From Chitinophagaceae bacterium (lineage in GTDB: Bacteria; Bacteroidota; Bacteroidia; Chitinophagales; Chitinophagaceae), in contig JAEUVD010000018.1 of NCBI GenBank assembly GCA_016787065.1, forward strand, positions 62,001 to 126,000: a stretch of 64,000 nucleotides of DNA, given 5' to 3'. A model generated the notes under the pieces. It did no database searches. It had not been told where the DNA came from and saw only the letters and a program-made list of their open reading frames with translations. The position numbers and the translations under genes were made by a program. Below, one piece after another: positions 43,398 to 53,422 of this stretch (the first letter of the stretch is position 1; every line of letters starts with the position of its first letter).

Positions 43398-44891
43398 TTA
43401 TAAATTTTTCAATTCTGAAACTAAATCTTGTAATACCTTTTTAGCATCTCCAAAAAGCATGGATGTTTTTGGTTGGAAGAATAACGCATTTTCAATTCCG
43501 GCATAACCCGGTTTCATACTTCGTTTATTTACAATTACGTGTTGAGCGTGTTCTACCTCCAAAATAGGCATACCATATATTGGTGAAGAAGGATCATTTT
43601 TTGCAGCGGGATTAACCACATCATTAGCTCCTAAAATAAGTACCACATCCGTTTGAGCAAATTCCGGATTAATTTCCTCCATTTCCTTAAGCTTATCATA
43701 GCTCACGTCTGCCTCTGCTAAAAGCACATTCATATGCCCCGGCATACGACCAGCAACCGGATGAATGGCATAGGCCACTTCAACTCCTTTTTCGTCTAAC
43801 ACTTTTTCTAATTCATGACAAGTATGTTGTGCTTGTGCTACCGCCAAGCCATAGCCCGGCACAATAACTACTTTCTTACTATAGGCCATAAGCACAGCCG
43901 TATCACTCATGGAAATTTCCTTATAACTTCCGCCCGATTCACCTGAAGCACCACCTCCGGCGGCATTACCTCCAAAGGCACCCACAATAACATTGGTGAG
44001 TGATCGGTTCATGGCTTTACACATCAGAATGGTAAGAATCGTTCCGGCACTTCCTACTAAAATACCACCTGTTAGCATTACCGGATTGTCGTATAAAAAA
44101 CCACCGCATGCAGCAGCAACTCCTGTGAATGAATTCAACAAAGAAATTACTACCGGCATATCGGCACCACCGATAGGCATAACGAACAACACACCATATA
44201 AAACGGAAATTGCAAATAAAGCCCAGAATAAATATTGAGGATTCAAGCTGGTAAAACCACCAACCATGATAACTAACAACGCAACAATAACTAGAAGTAA
44301 TCCGATATTAATAACTTGCTGAGCGGGTAACACACGGTCTTTCAAATTACCATTGAGTTTACCGAAAGCGATAATGGAACCGCTAAATGAAACCGTACCG
44401 ATTACCAATCCTAGGAGTATGGTAAGTAATTTTAATCCGGCGTGCTCGGGTTGCCCGAAACCTTCAATAGGCAATTGATCTAAATTAAATTGAATACCAT
44501 TTGTTAAGTTTTCAATCGATAACATTTTTGGAGCATGTTGTAAATGTTTGAATTCAACGATAGAAATGATAGCAGCACATGCACCACCCATACCATTAAA
44601 TAAGCTCACCATTTGAGGCATCGCTGTCATCTGTACTTTCTTTGCCATCATGGTTCCTACTACGGTACCAATAAGCAAACCACCAAAAATCCAGAGTTTA
44701 TTTCCGAGATGTTCCTCTGCCCCGAACGTATATAAAAAGATAGTCGCAAAAATGGCAATCGACATCCCTGCAGCAGCAATTAAATTACCCTTGCGTGCGG
44801 TATCGGGATGCGACAACATTTTCAACCCCACAATAAACGTAATACTTCCTATTAAATAAGATAAAAGAAGAATGAAATTCTGTAAATCCAT
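43398..44891 (-). CDS. pntB: NAD(P) transhydrogenase beta subunit
   Basis: 497 residues: about nine membrane helices (1-290), a Gly/Ser linker (GASGESGGS) and the NADP-binding domain III (about 325-497; KVVIVPGYGLAVAQAQH, GRMPGHMNVLLAEA, ILGANDVVNPAA). It pairs with PntA1 and PntA2 to move hydride from NADH to NADP+ using the proton gradient. It is the last gene of the pntA1-pntA2-pntB operon, 27 bases after pntA2. Confidence 0.96.
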   Translation of the reverse strand: MDLQNFILLLSYLIGSITFIVGLKMLSHPDTARKGNLIAAAGMSIAIFATIFLYTFGAEEHLGNKLWIFGGLLIGTVVGTMMAKKVQMTAMPQMVSLFNGMGGACAAIISIVEFKHLQHAPKMLSIENLTNGIQFNLDQLPIEGFGQPEHAGLKLLTILLGLVIGTVSFSGSIIAFGKLNGNLKDRVLPAQQVINIGLLLVIVALLVIMVGGFTSLNPQYLFWALFAISVLYGVLFVMPIGGADMPVVISLLNSFTGVAAACGGFLYDNPVMLTGGILVGSAGTILTILMCKAMNRSLTNVIVGAFGGNAAGGGASGESGGSYKEISMSDTAVLMAYSKKVVIVPGYGLAVAQAQHTCHELEKVLDEKGVEVAYAIHPVAGRMPGHMNVLLAEADVSYDKLKEMEEINPEFAQTDVVLILGANDVVNPAAKNDPSSPIYGMPILEVEHAQHVIVNKRSMKPGYAGIENALFFQPKTSMLFGDAKKVLQDLVSELKNL

Positions 44892-44918
44892 GATACTATT
44901 TTTCGATTGTGAATCTTT

Positions 44919-45233
44919 TTATTTTTTCTTTTTGGATTTGAACATTTCCAACATTCTGTCGGTTACAACAAATCCCCCAACCACATTCAAGGTTCCTAAG
45001 ATTACGGCCAGAAAACCAAGAATCAGTGAGAGATAATCCGTTGGTTCAGCTTGTCCCATTACTATAATCGCTCCAATAATAACAACTCCGTGAATGGCAT
45101 TCGCGCCACTCATTAACGGTGTATGCAATACAGAAGGCACTCGGGAAATAACCTCTATACCTAAAAAAATAGAGAGTATAACAATCGTGATCATGTTATA
45201 ATTCTCAGCGAAAAAATTTATGATTGATTCCAA
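44919..45233 (-). CDS. pntA2: NAD(P) transhydrogenase alpha subunit, membrane part
   Basis: 104 residues with three or four helices corresponding to the C-terminal membrane part of E. coli PntA (IVILSIFLGIEVISRVPSVLHTPLMSGANAIHG). The alpha subunit is split into two genes, as in many bacteria. Located between pntA1 (33 bases) and pntB (27 bases). Confidence 0.95.
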   Translation of the reverse strand: MESIINFFAENYNMITIVILSIFLGIEVISRVPSVLHTPLMSGANAIHGVVIIGAIIVMGQAEPTDYLSLILGFLAVILGTLNVVGGFVVTDRMLEMFKSKKKK

Positions 45234-45266
45234 AATTTATAATTTAAAATTAGTGATGTAATACAT

Positions 45267-46382
45267 TTAAGATAGTAACGCTTTTACTCTATCGTTCACG
45301 ATTTCCTTGTTATGAACTATACAGGTTCCTTTTACTAAATCATCATCGAAGTTCAGGTTCAAATTGCCTTCTGCATCAACGATTAGTTTTAGAAAGTTCA
45401 ACACATTCTTGCCATACATTTTACTAGCATCGCTGGGTTGTTTAGAAGCCAAGTTTGAGTTACCAATAATACTAACGTTGTTAACTACCACCGTTTTCTG
45501 ATCTTCGGTATAATCGGTATTACCACCGGTAGCCGAAGCTAAATCAATGATAATACTTCCTGAACGCATTGCAGCAATCATTTCCTTGGTAATCAGAATA
45601 GGCGCTTTTTTGCCCGGTATTTGTGCCGTAGTAATTATTATGTCTGCTTTAGCTGCACTCTCGGCAATCTTTTGTTTTTGTCGTTGTTGAAATTCTTCAC
45701 TTTGCTCAACGGCATAACCGCCTGCCTTACTAGCATCGGCGGCACCTTCCACTTCAACAAATTTAGCCCCTAAACTCATAACCTCTTCTTTCACTGCCGG
45801 GCGAGTATCAAATACTTCTACCACAGCGCCTAATCTGCGTGAGGTAGCAATTGCTTGTAAACCGGCAACACCAGCTCCTAAGATTAATACTTTAGCGGGA
45901 GTAATACTTCCTGCGGCTGTCATGAACATCGGGAAATACCGACTATATTCTGTTGCGGCAAGCAGTACCGCTTTGTAGCCTGCAATATTTGCCTGACTAC
46001 TTAGCACATCCATACTTTGCGCTCTTGTAGTTCTTGGTATGGTATCCAAACTAAATACGGTATATCCTTTTGAGGCCCATTCCTTCATTTGATTAAAATG
46101 AAAGAGGGGCTGATAAACCCCCATGAATATTGCATTTTGTTTGAAACCTTCACCCGCAGGTTGCATAATCGACAAAACCAAGTCAGCTTGTTGAATAACT
46201 TCCTGGCGACTATGGATAGTGGCACCGCCATCTTTGTATTGTTGATCAGAAGCGAATGCACGTTCACCTGCACCTGTTTCCACCATTACCTGCACTTTCA
46301 TTTTTACGAATTGTGAAACCACTTCAGGAAGGGCCGATACACGGTTCTCTCCTTCTGCTTCTTTCAGTATTCCTATCGTCAT
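45267..46382 (-). CDS. pntA1: NAD(P) transhydrogenase alpha subunit, NAD-binding part
   Basis: 371 residues related to alanine dehydrogenase: KEAEGENRVSALPEVV, the RDQ-like loop region, GAGVAGLQAIATSRRLGAVVEVFDTR (dinucleotide binding) and the long helical segment before TAQIPGKKAPILI. It is the NADH-binding domain I. First gene of the pnt operon, divergent from tonB across 176 bases. That gap has no clear -7 box for either gene and otherwise only AT-rich DNA. Confidence 0.96.
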   Translation of the reverse strand: MTIGILKEAEGENRVSALPEVVSQFVKMKVQVMVETGAGERAFASDQQYKDGGATIHSRQEVIQQADLVLSIMQPAGEGFKQNAIFMGVYQPLFHFNQMKEWASKGYTVFSLDTIPRTTRAQSMDVLSSQANIAGYKAVLLAATEYSRYFPMFMTAAGSITPAKVLILGAGVAGLQAIATSRRLGAVVEVFDTRPAVKEEVMSLGAKFVEVEGAADASKAGGYAVEQSEEFQQRQKQKIAESAAKADIIITTAQIPGKKAPILITKEMIAAMRSGSIIIDLASATGGNTDYTEDQKTVVVNNVSIIGNSNLASKQPSDASKMYGKNVLNFLKLIVDAEGNLNLNFDDDLVKGTCIVHNKEIVNDRVKALLS

Positions 46383-46558
46383 GTTTATTTTTTACCGCAC
46401 TAACTTACTATTATTTTTTTGTTGTTTGAAAAAAGAGGCGAAAAATAAAATATAACGGCACATCAACCCGTTACTTGAAACAAGAACTAATACCAAGGAG
46501 AATTTTACATTAATCACTTTTATGGCCTCGAATTATACGTCAACAAAACCGTATAAAA

Positions 46559-47395
46559 ATGGACAAAAACAAAATCCTCCAAGCTGATCTGCTCGACATC
46601 GTGTTCGATCAACGAAACAAAGTGTATGGTGCGTATATGTTACGCCGTACTTATCATCAACGACTCAAACGCTCTGCTATCGCTGCTTTGAGTTTTGTAA
46701 GCGCTGTTCTTCTTATTCCTATTCTGAGTGCCTTTCATCCTGAACCTGTTGCGGCTAAAAAACCCTATATACTTATTCCTGTTGAAACTATTTTAGATGT
46801 ACCAAAACCCGAAAACCCTGAAGTGAAAATTCAGGAACAACAAAAAGATCCTGATATGCCTGTAATAAAAAACACTCTTCCGGAGATTGTTCCTACGCAG
46901 GATAATGTGGATCCTCCACCTACTCAAGAAGAGTTGGCTGAGGCAGCTTCAGGCCTAGTGAATCAAGAGGGTGAAGGAAAAGAACCAACAGGTACTGTTG
47001 AGTTAAACACAGAAGGAAGCGGTACAAGCTTGGTTGCTGTTGAAGGGCCAACTTCTATTCCTGAAGAAACAACCTACTCTACGGAATCAGGATTAGATAT
47101 ACTACCATCTTTTCCAGGAGGTGATGAAGCCATGATGGAATATTTGCAAAGCAATATCAAGTACCCTAATCAAGCTAGAGAAGATGGTAAAGAAGGAAAG
47201 GTAGTGGTATCCTTTGTAGTAGATAAAGATGGATCACTCACCTTAGTAAAATTAATCAATGGCAATGGCTACGGTATGGATGAAGAAGCCATGCGCGTTA
47301 TTAAGAAAATGCCGAAGTGGAAACCTGGAACCATGAATGGCCATCCGGTGAAAGTGGAGTTTTATCTCCCCTTAGTTTTCGAATTGAATCAATAA
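46559..47395 (+). CDS. tonB: TonB-family energy transducer
   Basis: 278 residues. A cytoplasmic start is followed by one helix (about 42-60), a Pro/Glu-rich linker (about 75-170) and the TonB C-terminal domain (about 190-278; NQAREDGKEGKVVVSFVVDKDGSL, MKKMPKWKPGT-like IKKMPKWKPGTMNG, VEFYLPLVFELN). It transmits proton-motive force to TonB-dependent outer-membrane receptors. The AAGGAG at about 46494-46499 is upstream but too far from the ATG to be a normal ribosome-binding site. A terminator follows at 47412. Confidence 0.93.
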   Translation: MDKNKILQADLLDIVFDQRNKVYGAYMLRRTYHQRLKRSAIAALSFVSAVLLIPILSAFHPEPVAAKKPYILIPVETILDVPKPENPEVKIQEQQKDPDMPVIKNTLPEIVPTQDNVDPPPTQEELAEAASGLVNQEGEGKEPTGTVELNTEGSGTSLVAVEGPTSIPEETTYSTESGLDILPSFPGGDEAMMEYLQSNIKYPNQAREDGKEGKVVVSFVVDKDGSLTLVKLINGNGYGMDEEAMRVIKKMPKWKPGTMNGHPVKVEFYLPLVFELNQ

Positions 47396-47411
47396 TTGGT
47401 GTAGTATATAG

Positions 47412-47441
47412 TAAGGCCTGTTCACTTTGTAATGGGCCTTA
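47412..47441. terminator. Terminator after tonB
   Basis: Stem TAAGGCC (47412-47418) / GGCCTTA (47435-47441), followed by TTTATTTT on the plus strand. The second arm contains the stop codon of the convergent DUF1572 gene (47439-47441). Confidence 0.7.
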
Positions 47442-48011
47442 TTTATTTTCAGAAAGATAGGAATCCGTGAAGTGCCGTTCACCTTTATCCTGACTAAACT
47501 TCTGGTGATTGAATTGTTGCGAATTTCCTTTGGGTATCGACAATGATTGCCATTTTTCTTGTTGAATCATTTTCCCTAAAAACACAATTTGCCCAACATG
47601 ATATGGATAATGAGCAAGTTGTCGAAGTAACGCATCCACAAGGGAATGACCTTCGTTTCTGATATAAATTATCTGAGGTAAATTCTCGTATGTAACCAGA
47701 TTAAGTGCATCGTGTAAACAACTCCATCCTTTCTCCCAATAATCAAGTATGGCTTGATAGTTCTCCTCGTGTATTTCGAATTCGGCATCTCGATGGCGCC
47801 ATGCTTTTTCTCCATCAGTCGTTAAAAAATCGGTCCATCGCGAAAGCATATTACCTGCCATATGTTTCATAATTATAGCGATGCTGTTACTTTCTTCATC
47901 CGGTTTCCAAAATAATTTCGAAGCGGGAATTTGATGAATAGTTTTATTGGCCAGTAATTGGTAATAATCAAATTGTTTTTTTAACGATGCAATCAGATTC
48001 TCTTCTATCAT
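47439..48011 (-). CDS. DUF1572/DinB-like protein
   Basis: 190 residues from ATG 48011 (MIEENLIASLKKQFDYYQLLANKTI); a longer frame to 48035 would overlap the end of the preceding gene. The four-helix DinB fold is suggested by AIIMKHMAGNMLSRWTDF and RQLAHYPYHVGQIVFL, giving the His residues of a metal site. Function unknown. It begins eight bases after the PorP/SprF-like gene and so may be the third gene of that transcript. Confidence 0.82.
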   Translation of the reverse strand: MIEENLIASLKKQFDYYQLLANKTIHQIPASKLFWKPDEESNSIAIIMKHMAGNMLSRWTDFLTTDGEKAWRHRDAEFEIHEENYQAILDYWEKGWSCLHDALNLVTYENLPQIIYIRNEGHSLVDALLRQLAHYPYHVGQIVFLGKMIQQEKWQSLSIPKGNSQQFNHQKFSQDKGERHFTDSYLSENK

Positions 48012-48019
48012 GATTTTTA

Positions 48020-49030
48020 TTAGAACCGAGGACAACCCAAGGTTCGATTTGTAACATCAGTATTTTTATAATTGCCTTGTAAAATCAATGACACCTCAAA
48101 AGCGCCCATACCATTATTTCCTTCAGCGAGTTGAGAAACAGTATGATCATACGATACCATCACTCTGCTATTTCCGAATTGATAGCCTCCTTTCGCGATA
48201 ATGGCATCTTTATTTCTATAAAAGAAACCGAGTATTAACTCACTTGCTTTTATCGAAGCATCCTCGGCTGTGTTAATGTTTACTAATGACCCACCAACTA
48301 ATTCCATCGCCTTTTTTTGTGTGGTAAAATAAACCGAAGGTGTTAGCATTATTTTATCCGAAGCTTTAAATATTAATTCAATATTTCCGATTGGGCGTAA
48401 GCCAATCTTATTCTGATTACCATAGAATGTTTCTTTAGGTCGATTAATATGTTGAACCGCTAAACTTGCCTTTCCATACAAGTTATTATTATTAAAAAAA
48501 GTAAACAACACACCCGTACCTAAATCGAGGTAAGCCGTTTTTTGCGTTGTATTGGTTTCCTTATTTGGCAAGTTTGAATTGAATGAAAACTCATCCCACT
48601 GCACATCATAGGTTAATTTGCTAAAGTCAACACTTCGTTGCGAGTAAGCAGCACTCATTCCGATGGAGAAGCTCATATTCTCACCCATCACATGAGCGGC
48701 CAAATTTCCTTGTACTTTAGTAAGCGCGAGATTACCATTACCGGCCACATCACGCCACATAGCTAAGCCTGTTCCTAGCCAAGAATTTTCCCACTTATTT
48801 CTCATCAAACCACAATCCGCAAAAAAGGTAAATGTGTTGTACGGAACTGGTATCGTTCCGCTCTGATTTCGATATTGTAGCCCAGCACGCCAATCATTAA
48901 CTTCTAAAAGTCCGGTATTGGCAGCATTGAGTAAAAGTGGTGAATTATAGTATTGCGAAAAATGTAAATCCTGAGCAAAGCTGTTAACTCCGAACAACGC
49001 TGCGAGCAAAATTGTAATTAGTTTTTTCAT
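48020..49030 (-). CDS. PorP/SprF-family type IX secretion protein
   Basis: 336 residues. A signal peptide (MKKLITILLAALFGVNSFAQDLHFSQYYNSPLLLNAANTG contains the family start, HFSQY-x-x-x-P-x-x-x-N-P/A-A-x-T-G) is followed by barrel-type strands and the C-terminal segment typical of SprF. PorP/SprF proteins are needed for secretion or anchoring of specific type B proteins encoded next to them. It lies 15 bases after the 1187-residue CHU_C protein, consistent with pair-wise function. Confidence 0.92.
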   Translation of the reverse strand: MKKLITILLAALFGVNSFAQDLHFSQYYNSPLLLNAANTGLLEVNDWRAGLQYRNQSGTIPVPYNTFTFFADCGLMRNKWENSWLGTGLAMWRDVAGNGNLALTKVQGNLAAHVMGENMSFSIGMSAAYSQRSVDFSKLTYDVQWDEFSFNSNLPNKETNTTQKTAYLDLGTGVLFTFFNNNNLYGKASLAVQHINRPKETFYGNQNKIGLRPIGNIELIFKASDKIMLTPSVYFTTQKKAMELVGGSLVNINTAEDASIKASELILGFFYRNKDAIIAKGGYQFGNSRVMVSYDHTVSQLAEGNNGMGAFEVSLILQGNYKNTDVTNRTLGCPRF

Positions 49031-49045
49031 GATCGTGCGTTTGAA

Positions 49046-52000
49046 TTATCTAAGTAAAGTAATGTTTCCTTTTTTAAACGTTTTGGAGCCGTCAAAAAAT
49101 GTTACGGACAATGTGTACTGATAGGCTTCCATTTCTTGTTTTACATTTTTATAGGTCCCATTCCAACCTTCATTTTTATCGGATGTTTCAAACACCTTTT
49201 CACCCCAACGATTAAAAATTCGGAAGGTCATGGTTTCAATACCATAGCCTCTCACATAAACGACATCATTGATACCATCGCCATTGGGTGAGAAACCGGT
49301 TGGCACATCAACTATAGGAAATACAATACTTCGAACCGATTTACATTGCGTGTCTTTACAACCTACCTGATTACTTGCGGTTAAACACACGTTGTAGGTT
49401 CCATCTTTTTCAAAAACATGTACAGGATCTTTTTCTATTGATGTACTGCCATCGCCAAAATCCCAGAAATAATCTGTTGCTCCAACCGATAAATTGGTGA
49501 AGGTATTCGGGGTATTAGGGGTTGGTGGTTCAGGCATCCATATAAAATCGGCAACGGGTGAATCAAAAACATGAATTCCCTGAGATGCCGTATCCAGTTT
49601 ATTACAACTGTTTGGATTAGCGGTAATGAGGGTTACCGTGTATGTACCTGGTCCAGGGAAGGTATTCGTAGGACTGCTTACATTGGATGTATTTCCATCT
49701 CCGAAATTCCAATTATAGGTTGTTACATTGGAACTTTGATCAATGAGGTTTACCACAGCCGGCATACAAACCGTATCAGGCATATCGAAGGCAGCACTCA
49801 CAAAACTTACATTATAATCTACCACAGCGGTAAACACGGAAGGACTATTACAGGCATTCGAATCGGTAACGGTTAAAGTTACTGTATAGGTGTTCGGGCC
49901 TGGGAAATTATGAATTGGTGGAAATTGAGCCGAAGAGGTTGTTCCATCACCGAAATTCCAAGTATACACCGTAGAGCCGCTTCCCGGTACCGTTGTGCTA
50001 GTATTAAAGAAGCTTGCTGTAAACGGACCACAGGAATCTATTTTAGCATAAGTAAAAGCTGCATGCACACTATCATCAAGTACCTTTATTATTATTTGAT
50101 CGGTGCTAATGCTCACATTACATCCATTCGGATTATTGGCAGTTAAGGTTACGGTATAAGTACCGGGTGTTGTATACGTATGCGTTGGATTTAATTGGGT
50201 TGAGGTAGGACTACCATCTCCAAAATCCCAAACATAACCTGTTGCAGACGATGAATTATTTACAAACTGAACAACAAAAGGTGCACATCCTATACTATCT
50301 GCCAACACATTTGCAATAGCATTTGGATCTTGCAATTGGAAGTCTATTTTCAAAGCAGCCAGATTACAATTCGTGCTCAGATTTGTAGGATGAGCTACAC
50401 CGGCAGAGGTTGGAAATACCTGACTACCACCACAAGCAGCACATATCGCTTGATAAATTACCCCTTTCGAATCGAAGCGACTTGTTCCACCATCTACATG
50501 TTCACTTACACCACCAACTTGCCCGAAAAAACTACCATAAAGCAAGGAGCTCAAATTCTGGTCAAAAACAATAAAGTAGAAATCATTACCATCCGTATTC
50601 GGTTGCAGGGCGTTGGTTGTTGTTGGCATTCCGGTAGTAGAACTATTTACTACAAAACCTAAGTTACCACCCCAACCGGATACATACACATTGTTACACT
50701 TATCCACTAAAAACGCATTCGGTGAAATGTTACATTGCACCGTTGAACCACTTCCGTAAACGGTGGATACTTGCAAGGTTGTTAGCGTTGCATTGAGTTT
50801 CGAAACAAATTGCGCCGAACCGGGATTTGAATATACAGAACCAACTACTGGGTATGCACCAAGGGTTTGTCCCATACAGAATACACCACCTAACGAATCC
50901 GTTTGCACACCATACACTTGATCATATTGATTGGTGCCAATAAAGGTAGAAGCAACAAGTGCTTTGGAAATTGAGTTGAAGCGCATCAAAAAACCATCTA
51001 CCGTACCGCCTTGATACGTCGCATGATGCGTACCACTTGTTGTTGGAAAATTCGTACTCATGGTACCACCGCCAACATATAATTTCGAAGGATCTGATTT
51101 ATCAATAGTTAGCACATAGGCCGCATCATTGTTAGTACCACCAACATAAGTACTCCATAATAAACTAGTAAGATTATTATTCAGTTGAATGATTACACCA
51201 TCCTGACTGCCTCCATTACTTGCCTGAAATGCACTTCCTGTAACCGGGAAATTAATAGATTCAGTACAACCTGCAACGTACACATTATTGGAGGCATCAA
51301 AAATAATTTCCGAACGAGCATCATCCGCGTAATTATGTTTTAAAACACCGCCGATAAATTCTTGGGCTTCTTCATTAACGCCATCATCACCAGAGCCCCC
51401 AACATATGTAGAACCTACCAAAGCAGTTCCTGATGGATTAAATTTAGCTACAAACATATCACCACCGCCGTTAAAAGTATTATCATAACAACCGTTCGTA
51501 ACAGGGAAATTTGATGAATATGTTCTTCCGGCTATACAAAGCTGATCGAGGTTATCTACAATGATACTATGAGGTTGATCGTTATCGGCACCTCCAAAAT
51601 AGGTTGCAAATAAAACGGTTGTTCCGGCTGCATTGTACTTGGTAAAAGACGCATCATAGCGAAATTGACTACCCATGCCTCCCGGGCCTCCTCCACCGAA
51701 AGTGGTTTGAATAGCGCCAACGGTAGTTGGATAATTGCCCTGAAAAGTACCCGGTGTTGGGAAACTATAACCTACAATACCTCCTGCATAAAAATTACCT
51801 ACCGAATCATAAGTAGCTGTATAACCCCAATTATCGGCAGTTGAACCCGTGAAGGAACAAAAAACCAAAACCGGATCTATATATAAGTCAACACTCGGAT
51901 CATACCCTTTGTCTAGCTTGAACGTCACTTTACCATCATTCAATTGGTAACGACAAGATACTTCCTGACGTTCCCCGTTAATATACTGATAGCTATAAGG

Positions 52001-52609
52001 AATGCTTTCTATTAATTCTCCAAGTGAAGTTTTTAAATACAGCTTATTCTTTTCCATGAGAACGCCTTCCAATCCGCTATAACTCACTTGAATATCATTT
52101 GGATTTCCGCCTGGTTTTACAATAAAATCATATTTAACATTAAAGTCTTCAGAATATACATGTAAATTAATGTTGGAATACAAATTTTGATAGTTAACAA
52201 CCTGCACCGGATGAATTTCAGATTTCCAGCGTGACTGGTCATTTCCTAAAAAATAATTGTAATAGTGTTTTTGACTTTTTTCTGTTGAAGTGGAAGCCTC
52301 TGAATTGCTTCCATCAAAATGAATATCAAAACAATGATATTTCAAGGTTTGTGGTGCTTTGATTTCATTATGTCGAACCCCATGAATTTTGGCTTTGTTC
52401 TCAATATCGGAGAGCATAATTCTAAAGCCTTGTTGTTTCAGATAAATATCTCCTTTGGGAGTTATGGCTTTGTACATAAAATCGCCGTCCCATTGCCCTT
52501 GATTAGCAATGTACTCAATTGGCGCGATAGCCGTTTTTTGACCGATTACCGTCATCTGAAAAAAAAGCAGCACAGTAACTATGGTAAGTTTAATAAAATT
52601 AGTCTCCAT
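49046..52609 (-). CDS. Large PKD-repeat surface protein with type B (CHU_C) C-terminal domain
   Basis: 1187 residues: signal peptide (1-23), DUF7948-type N-domain (about 35-245; NQGQWDGDFMYKA), an SBBP beta-propeller array (about 250-760; repeated TYVGG...D and FNPSGTALVGSTYVGGSG), four PKD domains (about 770-1090; W-x-FGDG in each) and a gliding-motility-associated CHU_C domain (about 1100-1187; PTGFSPNGDGINDVVYV, FRIFNRWGEKVFET). The last is the type B sorting signal for type IX secretion. Probably a cell-surface adhesin. The neighbouring SprF-like gene is its likely partner. A -7-like TAAATTTA lies seven bases before the ATG on its strand. Confidence 0.93.
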   Translation of the reverse strand: METNFIKLTIVTVLLFFQMTVIGQKTAIAPIEYIANQGQWDGDFMYKAITPKGDIYLKQQGFRIMLSDIENKAKIHGVRHNEIKAPQTLKYHCFDIHFDGSNSEASTSTEKSQKHYYNYFLGNDQSRWKSEIHPVQVVNYQNLYSNINLHVYSEDFNVKYDFIVKPGGNPNDIQVSYSGLEGVLMEKNKLYLKTSLGELIESIPYSYQYINGERQEVSCRYQLNDGKVTFKLDKGYDPSVDLYIDPVLVFCSFTGSTADNWGYTATYDSVGNFYAGGIVGYSFPTPGTFQGNYPTTVGAIQTTFGGGGPGGMGSQFRYDASFTKYNAAGTTVLFATYFGGADNDQPHSIIVDNLDQLCIAGRTYSSNFPVTNGCYDNTFNGGGDMFVAKFNPSGTALVGSTYVGGSGDDGVNEEAQEFIGGVLKHNYADDARSEIIFDASNNVYVAGCTESINFPVTGSAFQASNGGSQDGVIIQLNNNLTSLLWSTYVGGTNNDAAYVLTIDKSDPSKLYVGGGTMSTNFPTTSGTHHATYQGGTVDGFLMRFNSISKALVASTFIGTNQYDQVYGVQTDSLGGVFCMGQTLGAYPVVGSVYSNPGSAQFVSKLNATLTTLQVSTVYGSGSTVQCNISPNAFLVDKCNNVYVSGWGGNLGFVVNSSTTGMPTTTNALQPNTDGNDFYFIVFDQNLSSLLYGSFFGQVGGVSEHVDGGTSRFDSKGVIYQAICAACGGSQVFPTSAGVAHPTNLSTNCNLAALKIDFQLQDPNAIANVLADSIGCAPFVVQFVNNSSSATGYVWDFGDGSPTSTQLNPTHTYTTPGTYTVTLTANNPNGCNVSISTDQIIIKVLDDSVHAAFTYAKIDSCGPFTASFFNTSTTVPGSGSTVYTWNFGDGTTSSAQFPPIHNFPGPNTYTVTLTVTDSNACNSPSVFTAVVDYNVSFVSAAFDMPDTVCMPAVVNLIDQSSNVTTYNWNFGDGNTSNVSSPTNTFPGPGTYTVTLITANPNSCNKLDTASQGIHVFDSPVADFIWMPEPPTPNTPNTFTNLSVGATDYFWDFGDGSTSIEKDPVHVFEKDGTYNVCLTASNQVGCKDTQCKSVRSIVFPIVDVPTGFSPNGDGINDVVYVRGYGIETMTFRIFNRWGEKVFETSDKNEGWNGTYKNVKQEMEAYQYTLSVTFFDGSKTFKKGNITLLR

Positions 52610-52722
52610 CAGATAGTAAATTTAATTCTTTTGATCTTAACCCGCTCTTAAAAGACGTCATTTTTTTGCATCTAGTTAGCACACGAAGAATAAAATAATA
52701 CGTACTACTTAGTATTTCACTG

Positions 52723-52730
52723 TACTTTTG
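52723..52730 (+). promoter_or_regulatory. -7 box TACTTTTG for the Nfu gene
   Basis: Exact TAnnTTTG, 20 bases before the ATG at 52751, in the divergent gap with the large surface protein. No clear TTG at -33. Confidence 0.55.
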
Positions 52731-52750
52731 TTGCGATAATTTCAAGGATT

Positions 52751-53341
52751 ATGCTGAAGACAGGAAACCCAGTGGTGAGTATATACACCGAGATGACACC
52801 AAACCCGGAAACAATGAAGTTTGTGGCAAATAAACTGTTGTATCCGAGTAAAAGTATCGATTTTCAAACAGAGGAAAGTGCGGCTCCCTCGCCATTAGCG
52901 AAAGAGTTATTTGGCTTTCCCTTTATTAAAGGTGTTTTTATCGCCAGTAATTTTATAACACTCACAAAGACCATAGAAACAGATTGGAATGAGGTAATTC
53001 CAAGCTTACGTGAATTTCTGAAAGGTTATCTTGAAGAAGGAAAGGTGGTTATCAATGAAGATGAAATTCCGAAAAAAGTGGCTTCATCAACAGGAGAACA
53101 GAATGAATCGGATATAGTATTACGAATAAAGGAATTACTCGAGAACTATGTTAAACCGGCTGTAGAAATGGATGGTGGGGCAATATCTTTCAAAGATTAT
53201 CAAGACGGTAAAGTTTCATTAGCCTTACAGGGATCCTGTAGCGGTTGCCCTTCATCGATGGTAACTTTAAAATCAGGAATTGAAGGTATGATGAAGCGCA
53301 TGATTCCGGAAGTGAAGGAAGTTGTTGCGGTTGAAGATTAA
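52751..53341 (+). CDS. Nfu/NifU-type Fe-S cluster carrier
   Basis: 196 residues: N-terminal Nfu_N domain (about 10-90; EMTPNPETMKFVANK, FPFIKGVFIASNFITLTK) and C-terminal NifU domain (about 120-195) with the cluster-binding CX2C in GSCSGCPSS. It stores or delivers 4Fe-4S clusters. This architecture is common in Bacteroidota. It is followed by rpoN, which has its own -7 box. Confidence 0.92.
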   Translation: MLKTGNPVVSIYTEMTPNPETMKFVANKLLYPSKSIDFQTEESAAPSPLAKELFGFPFIKGVFIASNFITLTKTIETDWNEVIPSLREFLKGYLEEGKVVINEDEIPKKVASSTGEQNESDIVLRIKELLENYVKPAVEMDGGAISFKDYQDGKVSLALQGSCSGCPSSMVTLKSGIEGMMKRMIPEVKEVVAVED

Positions 53342-53401
53342 TAGTTTTAGTTTTTTTGATGTATTCATGAAGGAAACATTATAAAATGTGCATCGAATAA
53401 T

Positions 53402-53409
53402 TATTTTTG
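53402..53409 (+). promoter_or_regulatory. -7 box TATTTTTG for rpoN
   Basis: Exact TAnnTTTG, 13 bases before the ATG at 53423. Confidence 0.5.
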
Positions 53410-53422
53410 CCCAAGTCCTTCT

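Noticed and set aside
46522..46587. 21-codon ORF (ATG 46522) overlapping the tonB start in another frame
   Set aside because: No supporting ribosome-binding or coding signal, and it is short enough to arise by chance in AT-rich sequence.
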